Shown: positions 1 to 5,972 of the stretch, one piece after another
Numbering within the stretch: the first letter of the stretch is position 1
How the letters are laid out: each line of letters begins with the position of its first letter
NCBI GenBank assembly: GCA_016214925.1
Contig: JACRMO010000132.1
Location: forward strand, 12,838 to 24,113
From: Gammaproteobacteria bacterium
Lineage (GTDB): Bacteria > Pseudomonadota > Gammaproteobacteria > Thiohalobacterales > Thiohalobacteraceae
Direction of reading: 5' to 3'
Length of the DNA stretch: 11,276 nt
The notes under the pieces: generated by a model
Seen by the model: only the letters and a program-made list of their open reading frames with translations
The model's database searches: none
What the model was told of the DNA's origin: nothing
Translations under genes and position numbers: made by a program

Positions 1-370
1 ACAGCACGGTGATGATCTGGGCGCGCGCATGGCACACGCCATGGAGACAACGCTCACGGACGCGGCGTTCGCGGTGTTGATCGGCACGGATTGCCCGGTG
101 CTGGACGAAAACTATCTTGCTCAAGCATGCGCCGCGCTGGAGAACGATGCCGATGCCGTATTGGGTCCGGCCGAGGATGGTGGGTATGTCCTTATCGGTC
201 TGCGCCGGTTCGATCCGGCAGTATTTAACGGAGTAGCCTGGGGAACATCGGCGGTGCTGGAGCAGACGCGCCAGCGCCTTGCCGAGTTGGCTTGGTCCGT
301 GGTTGAACTCGATACCTTATGGGATCTTGATCGTCCGGAAGATTATGACCGGCTGATGACTTTGGGTTAG
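1..370 (+). CDS. TIGR04282/DUF2064 family GT-A-like glycosyltransferase, 3' part
   Basis: This is the C-terminal part of a GT-A-fold nucleotidyl/glycosyl-transferase-like protein of the DUF2064 (TIGR04282, 'arsenosugar biosynthesis glycosyltransferase-like') family. The open frame enters from the left edge: the first codons read QHGDDLGARM, matching the conserved QxGxDLGxRM stretch of the family, so the ATG at 29 is internal and the true start is outside the window. Further family marks are GTDCPVL, the acidic glycine-rich AVLGPAEDGGYVLIGL, the WGTSAVLEQT segment and a closing LWDLDRPEDYDRL. The stop is TAG at 368-370. About 122 residues are visible, roughly the last 60 percent of a protein that is usually near 200 residues. 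Members are probably cytoplasmic and their substrates are mostly unproven, so no reaction is assigned. The gene converges on the signalling operon to its right and shares no obvious function with it. Confidence 0.85.
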   Translation, partial: QHGDDLGARMAHAMETTLTDAAFAVLIGTDCPVLDENYLAQACAALENDADAVLGPAEDGGYVLIGLRRFDPAVFNGVAWGTSAVLEQTRQRLAELAWSVVELDTLWDLDRPEDYDRLMTLG

Positions 371-449
371 GTTCTTTAACAGACCATCAACAACCCACCC
401 AAAAACGCCTAATGTCCGCTATTGCGACGTGCGTGGCGGGTGCTTGGAA

Positions 450-1913
450 TCAATCGCGCGTGGGCACGGGGTTGGCAGGGCTTTCCGGTCCTGTTTGTGG
501 AACATGCCCATCACTGTCCTGCTGACGCGCGGCATAGACTTTTATACCGGCTTGGCGGATCAGTGTTTGAATGTCCTCGCCATCCTCGGGGTACTGGGCA
601 TTACCCACGCAGGGGTTTTGCAGCAGGGTGTCGTTATCCGTGCCGAAGGGTTTTCTCAAGGCGGCCAGGACATTCTGGGCGTCTGATTCGACTTGCGCCG
701 CGGTTCGTTCCGAGAACAGCACGGCGAAGTCGGTGTCGCCGATTCTCGCGACAATTCTGGCTCCGCACAACGCCCCTTGAATGCGCTCGGCGGCGGCCTT
801 GGTCAGCGCATCGTCCATCCCGTGTTCAAAGAATGTGCCTTTGAGTCGCCGGAATCGCCCAATGTCGATCAGCAGCAATGTAAACGACGCTCCGGAATCC
901 GCGTGGGCGCTCGCCATGTGTGCGAATCTCTCCAGGAAGAGATGGCGATTGGGCAGTCCGCTCACGGGATCGTGATGGTAGAGGTGTTCGAGTTTGCGCC
1001 GCCGTGACTGGCTGCGTAGCAGCATCCATAGCATGGAGCCGTTCACGGCGAGGAACGCCAGCATGATAAAAACCGCTTCCCGCCGAATGGTGTCGCGCAT
1101 GTTCGTATACAAATCCGGATCGGGCAGGTCGACCAGAACCCAGGATGCACCGCTGACAGGCGTGGAGTAGCCGACGCGGTCCATTTCCTGCGAGCTTAGC
1201 TTGAATTCACGTTGCAGTTTGATGCGAGGGCCTTCGGAGGTGACTTCTATAAGGCCTGGAATGTCCTGTTTCAGAAGCAGCAGTTTGTGTCCCGGCACTT
1301 CGCCATGTTTAAGTATCCGCGACAGAATATCCGTCGTGAAACTCACGAAAAAGATTCCGGCGGAGCCACCATCGTGTTCCCGGTCCACCATGATGTCGAA
1401 ATGGTAGGCGACGGGGTTCGGGTGGATGTAGACCTTGCTGTGTTCACGTTGCCTCGAGAAGGTGCGCATGTCATTGATGCAGATATCGCCCACCAAGCCG
1501 TCGAAATCGTCAAGCAACGGTTCGCCGTTATTGTCCGCGAGGGTGAAGGCGAATGCCTCCGGGAAATGGGTGCGTACTATGCGATCGAGCTGTTCGTGGG
1601 TTTTTTCATCGTCGGGATTCGCCGACAGCAGGTCGATCCGAGCGCGCTCCTTGTCCGAGAGCAGGTGTACGGAACGCCGCAGTTCGTTGATGAAAACACC
1701 CAGTTCCGCCGCGGTTCCGTTGACGGAACTGGCCATGAGCCGCTGTTGATAGGTTGCGAATTCGCGATAGCGGATGTGTGCATTCCAGGCCAGCATGGCG
1801 CCCACCATGGCCAGGATCAGAATGGGGAAAAGCCAAGCAAGCCGTTGCATAGGCATGGTTGTCGCTCCCTGCGGGGGTGTGTTACTCGCCAGCATGCGTG
1901 TGTCGTCGGTCAT
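450..1913 (-). CDS. Membrane sensor protein with degenerate GGDEF domain
   Basis: Inner-membrane protein of 487 residues. Residues 23-43 form a first membrane helix and 280-299 a second. They enclose about 235 periplasmic residues that look like a Cache-type sensor; IHPNPVAYHFDIMV is its most recognisable stretch. A GGDEF domain fills about 310-467 and begins with the typical HDPVSGLPNRHLF. Its signature is changed from GGDEF to GDTDF (392-396, bases 726-740), the DxD metal motif is DIG (350-352), and the I-site position is CGAR instead of RxxD. It is therefore probably not a cyclase and more likely a sensor or partner subunit. It is the last gene of the four-gene operon. The start at 1913 makes an ATGA overlap with the preceding stop, as at the other junctions. 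An alternative ATG at 1856 gives 468 residues and has a better ribosome site (AGGGAG, 8-base spacer). The C-terminal 18 residues are proline-rich and probably disordered. Confidence 0.85.
   Translation of the reverse strand: MTDDTRMLASNTPPQGATTMPMQRLAWLFPILILAMVGAMLAWNAHIRYREFATYQQRLMASSVNGTAAELGVFINELRRSVHLLSDKERARIDLLSANPDDEKTHEQLDRIVRTHFPEAFAFTLADNNGEPLLDDFDGLVGDICINDMRTFSRQREHSKVYIHPNPVAYHFDIMVDREHDGGSAGIFFVSFTTDILSRILKHGEVPGHKLLLLKQDIPGLIEVTSEGPRIKLQREFKLSSQEMDRVGYSTPVSGASWVLVDLPDPDLYTNMRDTIRREAVFIMLAFLAVNGSMLWMLLRSQSRRRKLEHLYHHDPVSGLPNRHLFLERFAHMASAHADSGASFTLLLIDIGRFRRLKGTFFEHGMDDALTKAAAERIQGALCGARIVARIGDTDFAVLFSERTAAQVESDAQNVLAALRKPFGTDNDTLLQNPCVGNAQYPEDGEDIQTLIRQAGIKVYAARQQDSDGHVPQTGPESPANPVPTRD
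1865..1870 (-). promoter_or_regulatory. Possible ribosome binding site for an alternative start
   Basis: On the minus strand this reads AGGGAG, followed by eight bases and ATG at 1856. It is a better Shine-Dalgarno match than anything just upstream of the ATG at 1913, so the degenerate-GGDEF protein may start at 1856 or have two starts. It lies inside the reading frame opened at 1913. Confidence 0.35.
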
Positions 1914-4327
1914 TTTGCGATTCGCGATGCAAGCAGCGGATTCCTGGTTTCGATTTCGGTGGTGATCAATGTCTCGAAATCGGTCGCCGGCAGGGGCCGG
2001 CTGAAGTAATAACCCTGCATGACGTCGCAATCCCTGTCGTGCAGGTAGATCAGTTGTTCCTCCAACTCCACGCCTTCCGCCACCACGCGCAGCCCGAGTT
2101 TGTGGGCCATGTCGATCACCGCGTCGGCAATGGCGGCGTTCTGCTCGTTGTGGGTGATGTCGTGGATGAATGACTTGTCGATCTTGACCTCATCGATAGG
2201 CAGCGTGCGTAAATTGGACAGCGAGGAATGCCCGGTGCCGAAATCGTCGATGGAGATCAGGATGCCCATTGCCTTGAATTCGCGCAAGCGCGCGGCAACC
2301 TCGTCGGTATTATGGATAATCATGCGCTCGGTGATTTCCAGTTCCAGGAAGGCGGGGTCGATGTGGGTTTCGTCCAATACCTTGGTGACTTGCGCAACGA
2401 TATCCGGATGTTGAAGCTGACGCGCGGACAGGTTCACGGATACCCGCATCGGCGGCAGGCCGGCCTTCTTCCACGCATGGTGTTGCAGGCAGGTGGCCCG
2501 CAGCACCCCCTCGCCGATGGGGATGATGAGACCGGTTTCCTCGGCCAGCGGAATGAAACGTTCCGGGTAGATCAGCCCCAGCTCCGGATGCTGCCAGCGC
2601 AGCAAGGCCTCCGCACCCACGATCTGCCCGGTGAAGCGGTCGATTTGCGGCTGATAGTGAATCCTGACCTGGGGTTGGTAACAAACCTCCAACTCACCGG
2701 TGTGCAGTGCCTTGCGCAGCGCGGTTTCCAACGCCAGGCGTTCCGGCGCATCCGCATGCAGGTGTGGGGTGAAGAACTCGTAGGTATTCCGGCCATTGGA
2801 TTTCGCATGATACATGGCCGTGTCGGCGTTCTTGATGAGGTTCTCGATGTCGCTGTCGTCGAACGGATAGATGGTGATGCCGATGCTGGTGGAGATGAAG
2901 ACCTCGTGCTCGCCCAAGTGAAAGGGTTTGGAGAACAGTTCCACGAGCTTTTGCGCAACCTGGGCGGCGTCTTCGACGTTGGAAATATCGGTCAGCACGA
3001 GGGTGAATTCGTCGCCACCCAAACGGGCGACGGTATCGTCCTTGCGCACGACCTCCAGCAGGCGCTTGGCTGCCGCCTGGATCAACAGATCGCCGAACAG
3101 ATGTCCCAGGGTGTCGTTGATGTTCTTGAACCGGTCCAGATCCAGGAACAACACGGCGACCAGCTTATCGTGACGCTCGGCGCGGGCCAGCGCCTGGCTG
3201 AGTCGGTCATGGAACAGACGCCGATTCGGCAGGCCGGTGAGCGGGTCGTAATAGGCCAAGCGCGCCAGCTTTTCCTCGAACACCACCCGCTCGCTGATGT
3301 CCTGGCTGACCACGGTGAACAGCTTGTCTTCTCCGTGCATGAAGGTGCTGATCGAGAACAGTACATGCAGCGATTCGCCGTTCTTGCGCCTGACGCACAG
3401 TGACAGGCCGGTCAGGGTGCGCGGCTCGCCACCCGGAGTGATGCAGCGGCTGATATCGGTGCTGTCCAGAAAACGCGTGAACGGTGTGCCTAACACCTCG
3501 GCAGTGGTATGACCGAACATCTGTTCGGCGGCCATATTGTAACTCTCGATGCGACCGTGGCGGTCGAGGGTCATGATGCCCTCGGCGGCGTTTTCGAGCA
3601 CGGCGCGATGGCGTGCTTCCCGAGCGGCGATTTCCGCACTGTGCCGCAGCAACTGCTCGCGCATGTGTTCCAAATCATCGGCGAGGTCGGTGATCTCCAC
3701 GATGAACGTGGGCATGGTTAGACGCTGCTCCAATTGTCCGCTGGCGATACGATGCGCCGCAGCTTGCAGGCGGCGCAGTGGACCACCGATGTGCGTGCCC
3801 AGGATGCCGATCAGGATCAGCAGCAAGCCCGAATACGACGATGCCAGGTAGAATCCCCGCCGGGTTACTTCCGCGATGCGCTCCGCCGTGTAGCCTTCGT
3901 CGTAGCCCAGGATCAACGTGCCAGGTGCGTTCTGGTCGGCGAGCGTGATGGGTGTGGCCATAAAGTAGATGCCGTCGTCATGTTCGCCGAAGAAGAAATC
4001 TTCCTGGTAATGGGGCTCTGCCGCGGTTTGCGTTTGCGCCGTGTCGCTTGAGGTGGCGGGCAGATAGCGGACATCCAGTATCTGGCCCGAGACGAGAGCA
4101 TCGTTGAGCAGTTCATCCAGATTGGCCCGGTTCGCGCGTCCTTCCAGCATGCTGACCAGCAGATAGGATTGCGAGCGTACTTGGTTTACGAACTGTGCCT
4201 TGTAGTCTTCCGAGACGACATACAGTACGCCGGCGAACAGCAGCCACCCCAACAACAGACCCAGCACCATGACGCCTAGCGCCAGGCGGCCGGTCAGACT
4301 GTGCAGGAAGCGGGAGACCCGGTTCAT
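1910..4327 (-). CDS. HAMP-PAS-GGDEF-EAL cyclic-di-GMP cyclase/phosphodiesterase
   Basis: Inner-membrane protein of 805 residues that should make and/or degrade cyclic di-GMP. Domain order: membrane helix 14-38; periplasmic sensor region about 40-158; second helix about 159-180; HAMP linker 181-233; PAS domain about 236-347; GGDEF 353-519; EAL 530-790. The GGDEF part is complete: DLD at 396-398, GGDEF at 437-441 (bases 3005-3019) and an I-site RKDD at 428-431, suggesting product inhibition. The EAL part has EALLRW (573-578), N632, E664, DDFGTG (694-699), K715, E751 and a final QGYYFSRP, so phosphodiesterase activity is expected. An oddity is a repeated YQPQ motif at the start of the EAL domain (see findings). 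The start at 4327 is chosen over an upstream in-frame ATG because it gives an ATGA overlap with the preceding gene and places the membrane helix near the N terminus. No strong Shine-Dalgarno is present, which fits translational coupling. Confidence 0.95.
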   Translation of the reverse strand: MNRVSRFLHSLTGRLALGVMVLGLLLGWLLFAGVLYVVSEDYKAQFVNQVRSQSYLLVSMLEGRANRANLDELLNDALVSGQILDVRYLPATSSDTAQTQTAAEPHYQEDFFFGEHDDGIYFMATPITLADQNAPGTLILGYDEGYTAERIAEVTRRGFYLASSYSGLLLILIGILGTHIGGPLRRLQAAAHRIASGQLEQRLTMPTFIVEITDLADDLEHMREQLLRHSAEIAAREARHRAVLENAAEGIMTLDRHGRIESYNMAAEQMFGHTTAEVLGTPFTRFLDSTDISRCITPGGEPRTLTGLSLCVRRKNGESLHVLFSISTFMHGEDKLFTVVSQDISERVVFEEKLARLAYYDPLTGLPNRRLFHDRLSQALARAERHDKLVAVLFLDLDRFKNINDTLGHLFGDLLIQAAAKRLLEVVRKDDTVARLGGDEFTLVLTDISNVEDAAQVAQKLVELFSKPFHLGEHEVFISTSIGITIYPFDDSDIENLIKNADTAMYHAKSNGRNTYEFFTPHLHADAPERLALETALRKALHTGELEVCYQPQVRIHYQPQIDRFTGQIVGAEALLRWQHPELGLIYPERFIPLAEETGLIIPIGEGVLRATCLQHHAWKKAGLPPMRVSVNLSARQLQHPDIVAQVTKVLDETHIDPAFLELEITERMIIHNTDEVAARLREFKAMGILISIDDFGTGHSSLSNLRTLPIDEVKIDKSFIHDITHNEQNAAIADAVIDMAHKLGLRVVAEGVELEEQLIYLHDRDCDVMQGYYFSRPLPATDFETLITTEIETRNPLLASRIAK

Positions 4328-4794
4328 TCGTGCCAGAGCTCGACGACAATGCGCAGGTCCGGGATGGACTCGGCTCGATCCGCCCACATGAAGGTTACGG
4401 CGTTAGGGTCGGTCAGGAGCGTCTGTAACAGATCCTTCTCGGTTTCGTAGATTTGCGGCCGCGTGCCCTTGGTGCGTAACAGTCGGGTCAACAAGGTGCG
4501 CTCGTACATCGGCGCGGACATGAACATGGCTTTTTGCAGGAAGACCTCATACAACACGGGATCGGTTTGGTTGCGCAGCGGCAGCAGGAGGTTGCTACCC
4601 TGCTCGATGGGTATGCCCAGGAATAATTTCCGGCTCTCCGTCGCGGATAATGCGACGACGTTAGATAAACGGTTGGTCACCAGGACCAGCCGCCGGCCGG
4701 TATCCGGTGGTGCCGCCAGCACGCCACGGTCAGGAGATAACAAAAAAGAGGCCGCGAGCAGCAAGATCACGACAGAGAGCCAACGACGTCTCAT
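4324..4794 (-). CDS. Short periplasmic phosphate-binding-like (PBP) protein
   Basis: Exported protein of 156 residues. Residues 1-28 are a signal peptide: MRRR, then a hydrophobic core, then a small-residue cleavage region VLAA. The mature part resembles the short 'phosphate ABC transporter substrate-binding protein' (PstS-like, PBP superfamily) family: VLVTNRLSNVVALSATES, then RKLFLGIP, and a late AVTFMWADRA in place of the family's usual GAIGYV. At about 130 mature residues it is less than half a full PstS, and no ABC transporter genes lie nearby, so a sensing or docking role is likelier than uptake. It sits between an outer-membrane protein gene and a PAS-GGDEF-EAL gene, with ATGA overlaps on both sides (starts at 4794 and 4327). 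Translation could extend to an upstream in-frame ATG at 4899, but that would bury the signal peptide. A methionine cluster, MFMSAPM (90-96), is unusual. The ligand is unknown; family assignment is by pattern recognition only. Confidence 0.8.
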   Translation of the reverse strand: MRRRWLSVVILLLAASFLLSPDRGVLAAPPDTGRRLVLVTNRLSNVVALSATESRKLFLGIPIEQGSNLLLPLRNQTDPVLYEVFLQKAMFMSAPMYERTLLTRLLRTKGTRPQIYETEKDLLQTLLTDPNAVTFMWADRAESIPDLRIVVELWHE

Positions 4795-5867
4795 GGAAAT
4801 ATCATGCTCCATTCCACGGCTACCGCTTCGTAACGACCGGCCGCAATCTGGGGGTTGCTGTATTCCAGTTTGAGCGCCTGCTTGTCGTACAGATCCCAAC
4901 GCAATCCGGCCACACCCTGGTTTCTGACGTAACGCGGGAACAGCGCCAGATAGGGATCATTGTCGTCGCCGGACGTGCCCTCGATCCGGCCATAGACTGA
5001 CCAAACAGGTGTCGCCAGGTATTCGGCCTGCGCGTAGGCGTTGGCGAAGCTGCCCGTGGTATCGCGACCCGTCAACTCCAGCTCGTTGTTCAGGGCGGTG
5101 ATCGCGCCGATCAAGCGAACAGCATTGAGGTCCAGTGTCGCGTATGTGCCATAAACGACTTGGGTGACTTCACGCACGGCCAGATCGTCGGCCGGCAATT
5201 GGTTACGTCCCAGGAACGCACCCAGGGTCAGCGGGCCACCTTCGGTCGGCGTGTAGGTCGCCCGCAGGCTCGCCGTCGATTTGCTGGAACGTTGCGGCAT
5301 GAAGAACGCCGGCGATTCCAAGCCTTCCTCGCTCAGCACGCCGCTGGCGACGAGCGCGAATTCGTAACGCAGACCACCGTCGGCGCCGATGTCTTCGGTG
5401 CCATCCAGTTGCAGCCCGATGAAGTGCGAGGGCAACACACCGCCCTCGTCATCGAAACGCTCGATGCCCGGGCGGCTGATGGAGGTCTGGAGATAGGTGC
5501 CGTGATGATACTGGGTGTTCCAGTAGCCCTGCGGATTGTGGAAGCGTCCGGCCCACAGCGTGGTCTGCGGCGTGAAGCGCCAGCCGGCCTGAAGCCGGGC
5601 GATCTCGCCTTCGCCTTCCTTGGCGGCGTGCAGTTCGGTGAATAGCCGCAAGCGCTCGGCCTCTTGCGTATACAGGAAGGTCGCGGCCGGTTCCCAGTCC
5701 TTGTGGTCGAGGTCAACGCCCGCCGGAACGCTGGCGTTATGGGTGCCGGTGAGGTTGGCGAAAAACAGGTAATCGCTACGACTCTCCGCGTTGGCGGGCA
5801 CGGTGTGCAGCGCAAGGATCAGCAATGCGATCAGATGGATAAATAGGGTTGGCGACAATGGTTTCAT
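4791..5867 (-). CDS. Outer-membrane beta-barrel (porin-like) protein
   Basis: Exported protein of 358 residues. A signal peptide covers 1-27, with a hydrophobic core and an ANA cleavage motif before ESRSDY. The mature protein has the alternating short-strand pattern of an outer-membrane barrel, with many aromatic residues at strand ends, for example GWRFTPQTTLWAGRFHNPQG and LKLEYSNPQIAAGRYEAVAV. It ends in WSMIFP, one proline beyond the usual terminal aromatic residue. It contains no recognisable enzyme motif or plug domain. It is the first gene of the signalling operon and its TGA overlaps the start of the periplasmic PBP-like gene. The start at 5867 gives the signal peptide directly; only weak purine-rich sequence precedes it. 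It may admit or report an extracellular cue to the periplasmic protein, but that is inference. No porin subfamily is assigned. Confidence 0.8.
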   Translation of the reverse strand: MKPLSPTLFIHLIALLILALHTVPANAESRSDYLFFANLTGTHNASVPAGVDLDHKDWEPAATFLYTQEAERLRLFTELHAAKEGEGEIARLQAGWRFTPQTTLWAGRFHNPQGYWNTQYHHGTYLQTSISRPGIERFDDEGGVLPSHFIGLQLDGTEDIGADGGLRYEFALVASGVLSEEGLESPAFFMPQRSSKSTASLRATYTPTEGGPLTLGAFLGRNQLPADDLAVREVTQVVYGTYATLDLNAVRLIGAITALNNELELTGRDTTGSFANAYAQAEYLATPVWSVYGRIEGTSGDDNDPYLALFPRYVRNQGVAGLRWDLYDKQALKLEYSNPQIAAGRYEAVAVEWSMIFP

Positions 5868-5911
5868 AGTAATGGAGTCTCTGAGCCTTGCGTCATGCCG
5901 GTCTCTATTTA

Positions 5912-5966
5912 GACAAGCAAAGAATATGCCCGGCTATCGCGGGGGTGGGCGCGAATCGCCAGGCAT
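5912..5966 (-). terminator. Imperfect intrinsic terminator after cusA
   Basis: On the minus strand, 7 bases after the cusA stop, a hairpin forms between 5950-5966 and 5926-5941 around an 8-base loop. It has one mismatch, one bulge and one G-U pair. A moderately T-rich tail follows, reading ATTCTTTGCTTG. Thirty-two bases are identical to the perfect hairpin at 10336-10384. It probably ends cusBA transcription but may be leaky, since the next gene starts only about 45 bases beyond it. Confidence 0.65.
5923..5954. repeat. 32-base hairpin repeat, copy 1 (after cusA)
   Basis: These 32 bases, beginning AATATGCCCGGCTATCGCGG, are identical to 10343-10374. They cover one stem arm, the loop and the start of the second arm of the hairpin. 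The remaining arm differs between copies: here it has drifted from perfect complementarity. The spread of one hairpin to two gene ends in the same locus suggests a dispersed intergenic repeat or a local duplication. Confidence 0.9.
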
Positions 5967-5972
5967 GCCGTA

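Noticed and set aside
361..449. Possible terminator between the converging genes
   Set aside because: TTTGGGT (361-367) pairs with ACCCAAA (397-403) only across a 29-base loop and without a T tail. A small GTCGC/GCGGAC hairpin on the minus strand is bulged and separated from its T run. Neither is convincing.
1212..2009. Plus-strand open frame (265 codons) antisense to the degenerate-GGDEF gene
   Set aside because: It mirrors the periplasmic sensor region and crosses two real minus-strand genes; its product has no domain or membrane pattern of its own.
2228..3403. Plus-strand open frame (391 codons) antisense to the GGDEF-EAL gene
   Set aside because: It lies wholly opposite well-conserved GGDEF and EAL motifs and has no recognisable family or signal; it is a compositional shadow.
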